This document shows, one piece after another, positions 54,921 to 64,000 of a DNA stretch of 64,000 nt (position 1 is the first letter of the stretch; each line of letters begins with the position of its first letter). The position numbers and the translations under genes were made by a program. The DNA comes from Sphaerotilus sulfidivorans (lineage in GTDB: Bacteria; Pseudomonadota; Gammaproteobacteria; Burkholderiales; Burkholderiaceae_C). The stretch spans positions 62,001-126,000 of the forward strand of contig NZ_JACCPY010000005.1 of assembly GCF_013426975.1 (NCBI RefSeq), in the 5' to 3' direction. Under the pieces are notes generated by a model, which did not search any database, was not told where the DNA came from, and was given only the letters and a program-made list of their open reading frames with translations.

Positions 54921-56108
54921 TCAGCGCCAGGCGTCGCCCGGCATCGTTCGCTTCATGAACTCGTCGAACATCGGGACCGTGAAGGCGGTGTCGCCGTGAT
55001 TCGGGCTCCAGACCATGCCCTTGGTGATGAGCGCGCTTCGCACCGGCGCCAGCGACGTGACGATGGCGCCGTAGCAGGCCGCGATGTCGCCTGACCGGTG
55101 CGGGCCCGGGCCGATCTCGGCCATGGCGCGCAGGTATTTCTTCTCCTTCGGCGTCAGCCGATCGAAGCGGACCCGGAAGAAGCTCTCGTCCAGCGCGGCC
55201 ACGGCCGTGGTCGACGCGGTGGCGACATCGTCCGCCGTGATGGGGGACACGCTGGCCGCACGCCAGGTATGGCTGCCCCACTGCTGCAGGAAATAGGCAT
55301 AGCCCTGTGTCACCGCGAGGATCTGCTCCAGGGCCTCGGGCGCGATGCGGACGCCCTCGTCCGCAAGCGGCTTCTCGATGGCGCGCCGGGCGGCCTGCGG
55401 GGCCAGGGGGCCGATCGTCGGAAAGTCGAACAGGCGCTCGGCATAGGACTTGGCATTGCCCAGGCGGCCGCGCAGCTGAGGCAGCCCGGCGCCGACCAGG
55501 ACCACGGGCAGCTGCCTCTGCTCGGTCCGGTGCATGGCCGTGATCAGGGCCGCCAGCTGGGCTTCCTCGACATACTGCAGTTCGTCGATGAAGACGGCCA
55601 GCGCCGTGCCGGCGGCCTTGGCCGCCAGTCCGACCTGCTCGAACAGGGCCTGCAGGTCATGTTCCAGATCGCCGTTGTCGGCCAGGCCGGGCTCCGGGGC
55701 GTAGTCCATGCCGACCTCGATGTCGCCGAAGGTGACCTTGAGCTTGCTGGCGAAGCCGGCCAGCGCCCGCAGGCCACGCACGGCGAGGTCTCGGGCGGCG
55801 GCCACCTGGCTCAGCCGCAGCAGGGCCTGGCGCAGCTGCGGGGCCAGCAGGGCGGGCAGGGAGCGCCCCTCCGGCGCCTCGATCCGGACCGTGTGGATGC
55901 CCGCGGCTTCCGCGTCGCCCCGGATCCGGTCCAGCAGCACGGTCTTGCCGACGCCACGCAGCCCGACCAGCATCGCGCTCTTTGCCGGCCGGCCGATCCG
56001 GGCTCGCTCAAGGGCCACCTGGATCGAGGTCCGCAGATCGTCGCGGCCCGCCAGTTCGGGTGGCGGTGTGCCCGCTCCGGGCGCGAAGGGGTTGCGTATG
56101 GCGTCCAT
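54921..56108 (-). CDS. AAA-type ATP-binding protein
   Basis: The 395-residue protein has an Orc1/Cdc6-like AAA+ ATPase core with Walker A MLVGLRGVGKTVLLDRI (residues ~46-62), Walker B ALAVFIDELQYVEEAQLAAL, and a C-terminal winged-helix-like region (DRLTPKEKKYLRAMAEIGPGPHRSGDIAACYG). Its family includes stand-alone ATPases of uncertain role. The upstream DNA is AT-rich with a CAAGAT/ATCTTG inverted repeat at 56143-56162, so autoregulation is possible. No partner gene is obvious. Confidence 0.8.
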   Translation of the reverse strand: MDAIRNPFAPGAGTPPPELAGRDDLRTSIQVALERARIGRPAKSAMLVGLRGVGKTVLLDRIRGDAEAAGIHTVRIEAPEGRSLPALLAPQLRQALLRLSQVAAARDLAVRGLRALAGFASKLKVTFGDIEVGMDYAPEPGLADNGDLEHDLQALFEQVGLAAKAAGTALAVFIDELQYVEEAQLAALITAMHRTEQRQLPVVLVGAGLPQLRGRLGNAKSYAERLFDFPTIGPLAPQAARRAIEKPLADEGVRIAPEALEQILAVTQGYAYFLQQWGSHTWRAASVSPITADDVATASTTAVAALDESFFRVRFDRLTPKEKKYLRAMAEIGPGPHRSGDIAACYGAIVTSLAPVRSALITKGMVWSPNHGDTAFTVPMFDEFMKRTMPGDAWR

Positions 56109-56142
56109 GCCGATGAGTTTATTGCAATCTTTGAAAAGTTAT

Positions 56143-56162
56143 CAAGATTGAATAAGATCTTG
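56143..56162. promoter_or_regulatory. Inverted repeat upstream of the AAA ATPase gene
   Basis: CAAGAT (56143-56148) and ATCTTG (56157-56162) form a 6-bp inverted repeat in an AT-rich promoter-like stretch (56110-56165) upstream of the ATPase gene on the minus strand. Confidence 0.35.
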
Positions 56163-56287
56163 GGAGGGGCGCAAGCCAAGGTGGCGGCGCGGTGGTGATA
56201 GATTGCCGGCCCGGGTGCCTCTCGAGCGCAGCCCGACTCGCCTGATCTGGCCGCCTCTGCGGTGGCCGTGTCGCTTCCGAGAACACC

Positions 56288-57283
56288 GTGAGCCGTGCCG
56301 CATGGCGGCCGCAGCTCCTGCATGAAGAGCACCCCTGCACTGTGAAGGCCCTCCTTGACGCGATCGCCGCGATGCCCCGCCCGACCGGGGCGGTGCGGAT
56401 CTTCCACGGCCGCGGCGGCCTGCATCCGGGCTGCGAGCCCTGGACGCTGGATGCCTGGCCGCCGGTCTGGGTGCTGACCTGCTTCCGCGCGCCCGCCGCC
56501 GATCCGGCCGAGGACGAGGCCGAGCTGGCCACGATCGGCGCCGCGCTGGCCGCGCGCTGGGCCGAGATCGCGCCGGGCGAGCCGCTGGACTGGGTCTTCC
56601 AGCGCCGCCACGAGGGCCGCAGCGAGACGCGCCTGATGGCCGGCGCGGTGCCCGAGCCGCATGTCGTCGAGGAAGACGGCCTGAAGTTCCTCGTCCATGT
56701 GCTGCGCGGCCAGAACCACGGCCTGTTCCTGGACATGGCCGAGGGCCGGCGCTGGGTGCGCGAGCAGGCGCGCCGGCAGCCCGGCCTGAGGGTGCTCAAT
56801 CTCTTCGCCTACACCTGCGGCTTCTCGGTGGCGGCGCTGGCCGGTGGGGCAGGCCGGGTGGTCAATCTCGACATGAGCCGTGGCGCGATCTCGATCGGCC
56901 AGCAGAACCACCGCCTCAACGCGCTGGATGCGGGCGCCACCTTCCTGCCGCATGACCTCTTCACCACCTGGGGCAAGATCGGCCGCGGCGGCCCCTACGA
57001 CCTGATCGTGGTCGATCCGCCCAGCTACCAGAAGGGCAGCTTCGTCGCCACCAAGGACTACGCGCGGCTGCTGCGCCGCCTGCCCGATCTGCTGATGCCC
57101 GGCGGCCAGGTGCTGCTGTGCCTGAACGCGCCCGAGCTGGGCAGCGCCTTCCTGCACGACGCGATGCGCGAGCACGCGCCCGAGCTGGCCTTCGTGCGCC
57201 GCCTGGACAACCCGCCGGTCTTCGCCGATGTCGATCCGGAGCGCGCGCTGAAGGTTCTTGTCTACGTCCTGCCCCGCCCATGA
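56288..57283 (+). CDS. RlmI/RlmK-type SAM-dependent methyltransferase, copy 2
   Basis: The 331-residue protein has a Rossmann methyltransferase with FLVHVLRGQNHGLFLDMAEGRRWVREQA, VLNLFAYTCGFSVAALAGGAGRVVNLDMSRGAIS and DLIVVDPPSYQKGSFVATKDYARLL (DPPSYQ). It resembles the RlmI family but the N-terminal PUA-like region is replaced by a different 100-residue segment, so a distinct RNA target is likely. GTG 56288 is chosen; GTG 56342 and ATG 56372 are possible. It overlaps the VOC gene by ATGA. Confidence 0.85.
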   Translation: MSRAAWRPQLLHEEHPCTVKALLDAIAAMPRPTGAVRIFHGRGGLHPGCEPWTLDAWPPVWVLTCFRAPAADPAEDEAELATIGAALAARWAEIAPGEPLDWVFQRRHEGRSETRLMAGAVPEPHVVEEDGLKFLVHVLRGQNHGLFLDMAEGRRWVREQARRQPGLRVLNLFAYTCGFSVAALAGGAGRVVNLDMSRGAISIGQQNHRLNALDAGATFLPHDLFTTWGKIGRGGPYDLIVVDPPSYQKGSFVATKDYARLLRRLPDLLMPGGQVLLCLNAPELGSAFLHDAMREHAPELAFVRRLDNPPVFADVDPERALKVLVYVLPRP

Positions 57284-57711
57284 GCCTGCTGAGCATTCAC
57301 CACGTCGCCATCATCTGCGCCGACTACGCCCGGTCGCGCCGCTTCTATGTCGAGCTGCTGGGCCTGCGGGTGCTGGCCGAGAACTTCCGCGAGGCACGCC
57401 AGTCCTGGAAGCTCGACCTGGCGCTGCCCGACGGCGGGCAGATCGAGCTGTTCTCGTTTCCCGCGCCGCCGCCGCGTCCCTCGCGGCCCGAGGCGCAGGG
57501 GCTGCGCCATCTGGCCTTCCGGGTCGAGGATGTGGCGGGCTGGAAGGCGCGGCTGGAGGCCGCCGGCATCGCGGTCGAGCCGATCCGCGTCGACGAGTAC
57601 ACCGGCCGGCGCTTCACCTTCTTCGCCGATCCGGACGGCTTGCCGCTCGAGCTGTACGAAAGTGGCGGGAAAGCAGCATGTACGCCGGAGAACCAGGGGA
57701 ATGGCGCCTGA
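57280..57711 (+). CDS. VOC-family (glyoxalase-like) protein
   Basis: The 143-residue protein is a VOC/glyoxalase-fold protein with metal-ligand candidates in SIHHVAIICADYARSRRFY (His8), GLRHLAFRVEDVAGW (His) and LPLELYES (Glu). Pattern resembles the YaeR/glyoxalase I-like subgroup. Substrate not known. ATG 57280 overlaps the stop of the methyltransferase gene (ATGA), so they are coupled. Confidence 0.9.
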   Translation: MSLLSIHHVAIICADYARSRRFYVELLGLRVLAENFREARQSWKLDLALPDGGQIELFSFPAPPPRPSRPEAQGLRHLAFRVEDVAGWKARLEAAGIAVEPIRVDEYTGRRFTFFADPDGLPLELYESGGKAACTPENQGNGA

Positions 57712-57847
57712 ATGAGCGATCGATGTGCCCATTCGGTCACGACATCGGCCGTGTGGCCGATGCCGTGCCGGCCGGGCGGGCCTAGTCTGGAAACCAGAGG
57801 GCCGGCACAGGGCCGGTCCGGCAGACGACCCCACCCAGGAGTTCGCC

Positions 57848-58546
57848 ATGAGCACCTCTCGTTCCACGCCGTTCCCGGTTTCCGTCCGTCCTCGGTCTGG
57901 CCGCCGCTTTGCCGCCGTGCTGGCGCTGGCGGCCACCGGTCTGCTGCCCCAGGCACAGGCCGGCGAGGTCTACGCCAATGTCGGCCTGCCCGGCATCGGC
58001 CTGGGCTATGCCCATCCGATCGACAGCCGCTTCACGGTGCGCGCCGACTTCATGACGCTGGGCAGCCGCTCGAAGTCGACCACCGAGGAGGGCATTCGCT
58101 ACGACGGCCGCTACAAGCTGCAGCGTCTGGCGGTACTGGGCGACTGGTTTCCCTTCGGCGGCAGCTTCCGGCTGACCGGCGGCCTGAGCTCGAACCAGTA
58201 CAAGGTCACGCTGGATGCCACCGGCGAGAACGGTTCGCTCACCATCGGCGATCGCACCTACACCACCACCGCCGCCGACGGCCTGAAGGTCGAGGTCAAG
58301 TTCCCCAGCGTCACGCCCTATCTGGGCATCGGCTGGGGCCACCAGAGCGCCTCGGGCTGGCGCTTCGGCGCCGACATCGGCGCGCTGGTCGGCCGCGCCA
58401 AGGTCAATGCGACGGTGCGCGGTGCGCTGGCCAGCGAGCCGGACATCCAGGCCAACCTCGACAAGGAACTGGCCGAGCTGCGCGACGGCGTCGGCAAGGT
58501 GCGCGCGATTCCGCAGCTGTCGGTGGCGATCGGCTACAGCTTCTGA
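57848..58546 (+). CDS. Outer-membrane beta-barrel-like protein
   Basis: The 232-residue protein has a signal peptide ending near QAQA (ALAATGLLPQAQAGEVYANVGLP) and alternating hydrophobic strands consistent with an eight-stranded barrel (GLGYAHPIDSRFTVRADFMTLGSRS, YKLQRLAVLGDWFPFGGSFRLTGGLSSNQYKV, SVTPYLGIGWGHQSASGWRFGADIGALVG). The chain ends in IGYSF, an aromatic C-terminal residue typical of outer-membrane barrels. ATG 57848 follows AGGAG. Function unknown. Confidence 0.8.
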   Translation: MSTSRSTPFPVSVRPRSGRRFAAVLALAATGLLPQAQAGEVYANVGLPGIGLGYAHPIDSRFTVRADFMTLGSRSKSTTEEGIRYDGRYKLQRLAVLGDWFPFGGSFRLTGGLSSNQYKVTLDATGENGSLTIGDRTYTTTAADGLKVEVKFPSVTPYLGIGWGHQSASGWRFGADIGALVGRAKVNATVRGALASEPDIQANLDKELAELRDGVGKVRAIPQLSVAIGYSF

Positions 58547-58548
58547 GC

Positions 58549-60477
58549 TCAGGTGGTCGCCAGATCGGCCGAGCACTGCGCCAGCCGGGTGACCCGCAGC
58601 TTCAGCGGCAGCATCAGCCGCTCGGCCTCGTCGAGCCGGCCTTCGCGGGCCAGATGGCTGATGCGGCGTGACAGCCGCTCCAGCGCCTCGGCCGAGCAGT
58701 TGCCGGCCGCACCGGCGATCTGGTGGGCCAGCAGGTCGATGCGGGCGGTATCGCGCGCGAGGAAGGCCCGGTCCAGCTCGTCCAGGCGCGGCAGGGTGTC
58801 CTCCACCAGCATCGCGACCAGCTCGCCCATCAGCGCCTGATCGCCACCCAGGCGCTCCAGCAGTTCATTCGAATCGAGGTCGCGCCAGGCGCGGTTGTCG
58901 CCCTCGGCCGGCTCGAGCGTGGGGATGACCGCTGCGGTCGCGGACTCCGGCACGGCCGACGGGGCGCAGTCCGGCAGCCGCAGGCGCACATGGAAGAGGC
59001 TGCCCCGGCCGGGCTCGCTGTCGACCGCGATGCTGCCGCCCATCAGCCGGGCCAGCCGCGCGCAGATCGCCAGGCCCAGGCCGGTGCCGCCATGGCGGCG
59101 GGTGGCCGGATCGGCCGCCTGCGAAAAGGCCTCGAAGATGCGCTGCTGCTGGGCCGGCGCAATGCCCACGCCGCTGTCCTCGACCGACAGGTGCAGCTCG
59201 TGCACGCCTTCGGCCTGGGGCTGGCTGGACAGGCCGACCGCGATGCCGCCCTGCTCGGTGAACTTGATCGCATTGCCGAGCAGGTTGTCGACGATCTGCG
59301 CCAGCCGGGCCGCGTCGCCCAGCAGCCAGGACGGCACGCTGGCATCGATCGAGAGAGACAGCGCCAGCCCGCGCGCGCGGGCTGCCGGCCGGCGCATCTC
59401 CACCTCCTGCTCGAGAAGCTGCCGCGGCGAGAGCGGCGCGCTGTCGAAGCGCAGGTCGGCCGACTCGATGCGGCTGTAGTCGAGCACATCATTGATCACC
59501 AGCTCGAGCGCCCGGGCCGACTCGCGCAGCAGCTGCAGGTGTTCGCGCTGCTCTGCGTCCAGAGGGGACGATGCCTGGGCTTGCGCATCCATCAGCAGGT
59601 CGCTCATGCCCAGGATGCCGTTGAGCGGGGTGCGGATCTCATGGCTCATGACCGTCAGGAAGCGGGTCTTGGCCTCGGAGGCCGCCTCGGCACGACGGGC
59701 CTCGGCGGTGCGCTCCTCGACCAGCTGGTTCATCAGCGCCATGGTCTGCTCGACGGTGCAGTCGCGGCTGCGGATCTGGTCGAGCATCGACTGGAAGGCG
59801 GCCACGGTGCGGCCGATCTCGTCGCTGCCGGGCTCGGGCAGCCGGGCCTGCTCGATGCGGCCTTCGGCGATCGCGGTGGCTGCCGCGGAGAGTTCGTCCA
59901 GCGGCTGGCTGATGCGCTGCGCCAGCGGCCGGGCCAGCCGGCGCAGCAGCAGCCCGGACAGCAGCGCGGCCAGCACCATCGCGCCGCTCTGGGCCAGCAG
60001 GCTGCCGAGCAGGTCGTGCTGGTCGATCTGCACCGTCACGCTGCCGACCCGCTCGCGCAGGTGGTCGACCACCGGCACGCTGCGCACCAGCCGGCCGCTG
60101 AGCAGCTGGCCCTCGCGGCTCCACAGCCCCGGCGTCGGTGCGCTGCCCCAGGAGGCCAGCGGCGTGGTCTGCCCTGCGGCATAGACCCAGATGCCGCTGA
60201 TGCGTGGCTGGGATTCCGCGATCGAAAGATGCCGGGAAATGCTCGCCGGGTCACCCGCAGCCAGCGGCTCGGCGATCAGCGCGGCCAGAGCGCGGGTCAC
60301 GTCGGCGGCTTCCGTCTCGGCATGATGGAGCGCGAAGCGCCAGCCCACCAGCAGCGTGACCAGCACCGACAGCAGCAGCGTCAGCGCGGTGCACAGGCCG
60401 ATGAGCCGGCGCAGCTGCTGGCGCAGCGGCCGGCGCTGCGCGCCCAGGCCGACCTGCCGGATCCATCGCTCGATCAT
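58549..60477 (-). CDS. Sensor histidine kinase with C-terminal HPt domain
   Basis: The 642-residue protein has a membrane segment near 30-50, a periplasmic sensor region, a second membrane segment (~170-190), a HAMP domain ([41 protein letters not shown]), HisKA with phospho-His [19 protein letters not shown], a HATPase_c region ([39 protein letters not shown]) and an HPt domain with [18 protein letters not shown], whose His is in the expected position. No receiver domain separates kinase and HPt. ATG 60477 starts 4 bp after the stop of the response regulator gene upstream in the operon. Confidence 0.92.
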   Translation of the reverse strand: MIERWIRQVGLGAQRRPLRQQLRRLIGLCTALTLLLSVLVTLLVGWRFALHHAETEAADVTRALAALIAEPLAAGDPASISRHLSIAESQPRISGIWVYAAGQTTPLASWGSAPTPGLWSREGQLLSGRLVRSVPVVDHLRERVGSVTVQIDQHDLLGSLLAQSGAMVLAALLSGLLLRRLARPLAQRISQPLDELSAAATAIAEGRIEQARLPEPGSDEIGRTVAAFQSMLDQIRSRDCTVEQTMALMNQLVEERTAEARRAEAASEAKTRFLTVMSHEIRTPLNGILGMSDLLMDAQAQASSPLDAEQREHLQLLRESARALELVINDVLDYSRIESADLRFDSAPLSPRQLLEQEVEMRRPAARARGLALSLSIDASVPSWLLGDAARLAQIVDNLLGNAIKFTEQGGIAVGLSSQPQAEGVHELHLSVEDSGVGIAPAQQQRIFEAFSQAADPATRRHGGTGLGLAICARLARLMGGSIAVDSEPGRGSLFHVRLRLPDCAPSAVPESATAAVIPTLEPAEGDNRAWRDLDSNELLERLGGDQALMGELVAMLVEDTLPRLDELDRAFLARDTARIDLLAHQIAGAAGNCSAEALERLSRRISHLAREGRLDEAERLMLPLKLRVTRLAQCSADLATT

Positions 60478-60481
60478 GGCT

Positions 60482-61564
60482 TCAGACGGCGGTCGGCGCC
60501 GGGGTCGTGGCCTGGCCGGGTTCTTCCGGCAAGGTGTCCTGATGGCGATCATGGATCGCGGTGACTTCGTCCCAGGCCGACAGCAGCGCCTCGACGCAGT
60601 CCGGGTCGAAATGGCTGCCGGCGTTGTCGACCAGGAAGCTGCGCGCCTGCTCGAGCGGCCAGGCCTTCTTGTAGGGCCGCTTGGAGGTCAGCGCGTCGAA
60701 GACATCGGCCACCGCGACGATGCGCCCGACCAGCGGAATCGCCTCGCCGCGCAGGCCCTGCGGATAGCCGCTGCCGTCGAACTTCTCGTGATGGCTGTGC
60801 GCGATGACCGCGGCCATGCGCAGCAGCGGCGAGGGGCTGTCGCGCAGGATCTGGTAGCCGATGGCGGCGTGCTCGCGCATGATGGCCATTTCCCGCTCGT
60901 CGAGCCGGCCGGGTTTGAGCAGGATGTGGTCGGGCGTGCCGACCTTGCCGATGTCGTGCATCGGCGCGGCGCGGTGCAGCATGTCGAGCATGGCCTCGGG
61001 CAGGCCGAGCTGATGCCCGATCAGCCGCGAGTACAGCGCCATGCGCACCAGATGCAGGCCGGTCTCGGGGTCGCGGTATTCGGCCGCGCGCGACAGCCGC
61101 AGGATGGTGTCGTACTCGCGCTCGGCGATGACGCGGGTGGCGCGCTCGACCTCCTCGGCCAGCGTCGCGGCCCGCTCGGCCAGCGCCTTCTGGCTGCGCC
61201 GCAGCGCAAGCATGTTCTTGGCCCGCGCCAGGAACTCGGGCCGGTCGACCGGCTTGGTCAGGAAGTCGCTGGCCCCGCGCGCCAGCGCGTCGTAGCGCAC
61301 CTGGGCCTCGTGGCTGGCGGTGATCATCAGGATCGGCACGTCGGCCTTGCCCGGATGCAGGCGCAGCTGCTCGATGAAGGACAGGCCGTCGACCACCGGC
61401 ATCATGTAGTCGAGCAGCAGCAGGTCGAAGTCGTGGGTCAGGCACCACTGCAGCGCCGGCACCGGGTCGGTGAAATCGACGCTGGGCACCTCCGAGAGCT
61501 GGCGTGCCAGCGCCTTCAGCAGCGCGACGTTGACCCGGTTGTCATCGACGATGACGATCTGCAT
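60482..61564 (-). CDS. Response regulator with HD-GYP phosphodiesterase domain
   Basis: The 360-residue protein has an N-terminal receiver ([10 protein letters not shown], phospho-Asp in [13 protein letters not shown], Lys in LTKPVD) and an HD-GYP domain with the HD pair in [20 protein letters not shown] and the GYP motif in [14 protein letters not shown], the pattern of c-di-GMP phosphodiesterases. It is the first gene of a two-gene operon with the histidine kinase downstream (4 bp gap), so it is the likely output of that kinase. Confidence 0.93.
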   Translation of the reverse strand: MQIVIVDDNRVNVALLKALARQLSEVPSVDFTDPVPALQWCLTHDFDLLLLDYMMPVVDGLSFIEQLRLHPGKADVPILMITASHEAQVRYDALARGASDFLTKPVDRPEFLARAKNMLALRRSQKALAERAATLAEEVERATRVIAEREYDTILRLSRAAEYRDPETGLHLVRMALYSRLIGHQLGLPEAMLDMLHRAAPMHDIGKVGTPDHILLKPGRLDEREMAIMREHAAIGYQILRDSPSPLLRMAAVIAHSHHEKFDGSGYPQGLRGEAIPLVGRIVAVADVFDALTSKRPYKKAWPLEQARSFLVDNAGSHFDPDCVEALLSAWDEVTAIHDRHQDTLPEEPGQATTPAPTAV

Positions 61565-61649
61565 GCTTCCTCCGGCGGACGACGCCGGCGGGACGACACG
61601 ATCCGCCGGACCGGAGAAAGATCGGTCGCCGCGGGCGCCGACTTGAGCG

Positions 61650-62639
61650 TCACTGCGGCTGGAAGCCGCTGGCGCGGATGATGCGCGCCCAGGTCGCGCG
61701 GTAGGCCTGCTCGCGCGCGGCCAGCTTCGCGCCGTCGCTGAAGCCCACGCTCAGGCCCATCGCGGTCAGCCGCGCATGCACCTCGCGCTGCGAGATCACC
61801 CGCGCCAGCGCCGCGGCGAAGCGCTCGCGCACGTCCGCGGGCGTGCCCGCCGGCGCGAACACGCCGTAGTAGGGCATGTCCTCGAAGCCCGCCAGGCCGA
61901 GCTCGGCGAAGGTCGGCACCTCCGGCATCGCCGCCTGGCGCCGCCCGCCCAGCACCGCGACCACCTTCAGCCGGCCGGCGCGGTGGTTCTCGATGAAGTC
62001 GGGAATCGAGCCGACACCGGCGGCGATCTGGCGGCCGAGCAGGTCGGTGATCATCGGCGCGCTGCCGCGGTAGGGCGCGGCCACCAGATCCAGGCCGTGC
62101 TTGTCGCCGATCACCTTGACCAGGAATTCCGGCACCGAGGCCGGCGCCGGCACGCCGATCGCGCCCTTGCCCTGGCCGGCGCCGCGCACCCAGTCGACAT
62201 ACTCGCGCAGGCTTCTGGCCGGCGTGGCGTCCGACAGCGCCAGCGCGTTGACGAAGTCGGCAAAGCCGGCCACCGGCACGAAGTCCCTGGCCGGATCGAA
62301 GCCGGGCTGGCGCGCGACCAGCGGCAGGATCGAGATGGTGTGGTCGTGGCTGATGAAGAAGGTGGTGCCGTCGGGCGCGGCGGCCTTGAGCGCCTGCGCG
62401 GCGAGCTGGCCGCCGGCGCCGGGCTTGTTCTCGACGATGACCGGCTGGCCGAGCACCTCGCGCAGCCGCTCGGCCAGCAGCCGGGCGATGGCATCGGTGC
62501 CGCCGCCGGCGGGGAAGCCGACCAGCAGCCGGATCGTGCGGCTGTCGGCGCGGGCCGCCGGCAAGGCGGTGGCGGCCAGTGCGGCGGCCCCGGTGGCCAG
62601 GACGGCGCGGCGGGAAAGGCGGACTTGCGGGTCGGTCAT
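61650..62639 (-). CDS. Tripartite tricarboxylate transporter-type substrate-binding protein (TctC/Bug family)
   Basis: The 329-residue protein has a twin-arginine-like signal RLSRRAVLATGAAALAATALPAARA and the Bug fold: IRLLVGFPAGGGTDAIARLLAERLREVLGQPVIVENKPGAGGQLAAQAL, DGTTFFISHDHTISILPLV, GVPAPASVPEFLVKVIGDKHGLDLVAAPYRGSAPMITDLLGRQIAAGVGSIPDF. Bug proteins are very numerous in Burkholderiales and bind carboxylates or other small molecules; no TctA or TctB gene is adjacent. ATG 62639 starts the TAT signal. Confidence 0.92.
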   Translation of the reverse strand: MTDPQVRLSRRAVLATGAAALAATALPAARADSRTIRLLVGFPAGGGTDAIARLLAERLREVLGQPVIVENKPGAGGQLAAQALKAAAPDGTTFFISHDHTISILPLVARQPGFDPARDFVPVAGFADFVNALALSDATPARSLREYVDWVRGAGQGKGAIGVPAPASVPEFLVKVIGDKHGLDLVAAPYRGSAPMITDLLGRQIAAGVGSIPDFIENHRAGRLKVVAVLGGRRQAAMPEVPTFAELGLAGFEDMPYYGVFAPAGTPADVRERFAAALARVISQREVHARLTAMGLSVGFSDGAKLAAREQAYRATWARIIRASGFQPQ

Positions 62640-62744
62640 GGGGTCGGGATCCTTGGCAGAGGGTGAAAGGACAGGCTGGTCGTCATGGTAGTCCCGTGCC
62701 CCGGTCGAGGGTCTGACGCCGCGCACACGCTAAAGTCACCCGCC

Positions 62745-64000
62745 ATGGACGAGACGAACGCCCGCCAGGTGCTGCTGCTGCGCGCCTTCGAGACCGCCCG
62801 CCCCGCGCATCCGCTGTGGGGCGAGGATGACCGCCGCTGGGCCTCGCGCGTCGCGCTCGAGGAGGCGCCCGCCGACGACACGCCCGAGCGCTTCCTGGCG
62901 CGCCGTGCCGCGGCGGCGCTGCGCCGCCTCGGGCCGCGCGAATCGCATGTGCGCGACTGGCTGGCGCATCCGCTGTGGCATGGGCGCTGGATGCCGGCCG
63001 CGCTCGGTCTGGGTCTGATGCTCGGGCTGGTGGCCGACGCGCTCGGGCCCGCGCACCGCATCAGCCTGCTGGCGCCGCCGGTCTGGGCGCTGGTGCTGTG
63101 GAATCTCGGGGTGATCGTGCTGGTGCTGCTGCGCGGGCTGCTGGCGCTGCGGCCCTCGGCCTCGCCGCAGCCGGGCGGCCTGCGCGGCTGGCTGGCCCGG
63201 CGCACGCTCGACCTGCGCAGCCTGCGGCGCACCCGCCGCGATGAACGCCGCCCGCCGCCGGACGCCCCCGATGCGCCCAGCCTGGCCAGCCTGCTCGACA
63301 CGCTGGCCGTCCAGTGGCTGAGCCTGAGCGCCCCGCTGGCCGGCGCACGCGCCGCGCTGCTGCTGCATCTGGGTGCGATCGGGGTGGCGCTGGGCGTGAT
63401 CGCCTCGCTCTATCTGCGCGGGCTGGTGCTCGACTACCGCGTCGGCTGGTCCAGCACTTTCCTGGACACCGGCACGGTGCACCAGGCGCTGTCGCTGCTG
63501 CTCGAGCCGGCGGCGCGGCTGTCCGGCCTGAGCCTGCCGGATGCCGCGACGCTGGCGGCGCTGCGCCTCACCGAAGGTGCACCGGTGCTGCCCGCGCCCG
63601 GCGGCATCGACACCGCCGCGCCGTGGATCCATCTGTGGTCGATCACGCTGGTCCTGGCGGTGGTGCTGCCGCGCGCGCTGCTGGCGCTGCTGGCGGCGCT
63701 GCAGGCCGGCTGGCTGGCGCGGCGCTTTCCGCTGCCGCTGACCGAGCCCTATTTCCGCGAACTGCTCGGCCAGCAGCGCCGCGAGGCCGCGCGGCCGGTG
63801 CTGCTGCCCTACGCGCAGCCGGCCGAGCCGGCCCGGGTCGCGGCGCTGACCGACCTGCTGCGCCGGCAGCTGGGCGAGACGCTGGCGCTGCAGGTCGCGC
63901 CGGTGCGCGCCTACGGCAGCGAGGACGAGACGGCGCTGCAGGCTTCGGTGGCGGGATCGCCCTCGCTGCTGCTGCCGCTGTTCGATCTGTCGGCCACGCC
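62745..64000 (+). CDS. DUF2868-domain membrane protein, 5' part (runs off window)
   Basis: ATG 62745 opens a frame that continues uninterrupted for 418 codons to the window end with no stop. Segments such as ARQVLLLRAFETARPAHPLWGEDDRRWASRVALEE, ESHVRDWLAHPLWHGRWMPAALGLGLMLGLVADALG, LLAPPVWALVLWNLGVIVLVLLRGLLAL, GVALGVIASLYLRGLVLDYRVGWSSTFLD and TLVLAVVLPRALLALLAALQAGWLARRFPLPL match the DUF2868 family, a membrane protein usually followed by a DUF3482 GTPase gene. About four or more membrane segments. Function unknown. The 3' end is missing. Confidence 0.85.
   Translation, partial: MDETNARQVLLLRAFETARPAHPLWGEDDRRWASRVALEEAPADDTPERFLARRAAAALRRLGPRESHVRDWLAHPLWHGRWMPAALGLGLMLGLVADALGPAHRISLLAPPVWALVLWNLGVIVLVLLRGLLALRPSASPQPGGLRGWLARRTLDLRSLRRTRRDERRPPPDAPDAPSLASLLDTLAVQWLSLSAPLAGARAALLLHLGAIGVALGVIASLYLRGLVLDYRVGWSSTFLDTGTVHQALSLLLEPAARLSGLSLPDAATLAALRLTEGAPVLPAPGGIDTAAPWIHLWSITLVLAVVLPRALLALLAALQAGWLARRFPLPLTEPYFRELLGQQRREAARPVLLPYAQPAEPARVAALTDLLRRQLGETLALQVAPVRAYGSEDETALQASVAGSPSLLLPLFDLSAT

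Overview
The window is GC-rich chromosomal DNA from a betaproteobacterium, most likely Burkholderiales of the Leptothrix/Sphaerotilus/Rubrivivax/Ideonella type. The assignment rests on composition and on the families present: a Bug/TctC-type binding protein, a ROK regulator, the metK | lpxL-lpxL | dapF-DUF484 neighbourhood, pyrE divergent from an exonuclease III gene, DUF4124 and DUF2868 proteins. The genus is inference. No rRNA, tRNA or CRISPR array was recognised. Almost everything is single-copy housekeeping, signalling or transport; the accessory spots are the AT-rich left edge (1-370) and a RES/Xre toxin-antitoxin module (34.4-35.8 kb).

Layout. 1-0.77 kb: end of an AT-rich foreign-looking gene, a long inverted repeat and a doubtful small membrane ORF. 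0.77-9 kb: LysR regulator, neutral zinc metallopeptidase, a CheB-CheR-PAS-GGDEF-EAL fusion with a small PAS/Cys protein, and an AEC carrier. 9-16.5 kb: EEP-family hydrolase, RluA-type pseudouridine synthase, ROK repressor divergent from a transaldolase-like gene, lipoprotein endonuclease, DUF2520 protein, MazG-like hydrolase and 2OG-Fe(II) oxygenase. 16.5-21.7 kb: Pat-like acyl-CoA synthetase/acetyltransferase, orphan LivJ, a 610-bp intergenic region resembling a replication origin, and a SET protein. 21.7-31.1 kb: fadD-like ligase, lipase-like hydrolase, Lrp regulator, PPK2, purT, a ProQ-like RNA chaperone, and a Cache protein with a chemoreceptor. 31.1-38.2 kb: metK, two LpxL-type acyltransferases, the RES/Xre pair, dapF, DUF484 and a HELVH protein. 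38.2-47.1 kb: a pentitol uptake and catabolism operon. 47.1-58.5 kb: rRNA methyltransferases, a thioredoxin-like protein, an isolated gatB, a second orphan LivJ, pyrE, exonuclease III, an AAA ATPase, a VOC protein and an outer-membrane-like protein. 58.5-64 kb: sensor kinase with HPt, REC-HD-GYP response regulator, TctC-type binding protein and a DUF2868 gene cut by the window edge.

How genes work together. The pentitol operon imports a polyol by an ABC system (binding protein, two permeases, ATPase), oxidises D-arabinitol and ribitol (DalD, RbtD) and phosphorylates the xylulose (XylB), with an AraC regulator inside the operon. Cyclic di-GMP turnover appears twice: the GGDEF-EAL fusion and the HD-GYP regulator.

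The most striking non-gene signal is a set of at least 15 exact copies of the DnaA-box-like 9-mer TTRTCCACA (R = A or G), all between 10.2 and 21.1 kb, many inside genes and in several reading frames. They lead up to an AT-rich intergenic region at about 20.75-21.07 kb with a DnaA-box / GC spacer / CTA-trinucleotide / AT-rich arrangement like a bacterial unwinding element, although no dnaA gene is in the window.
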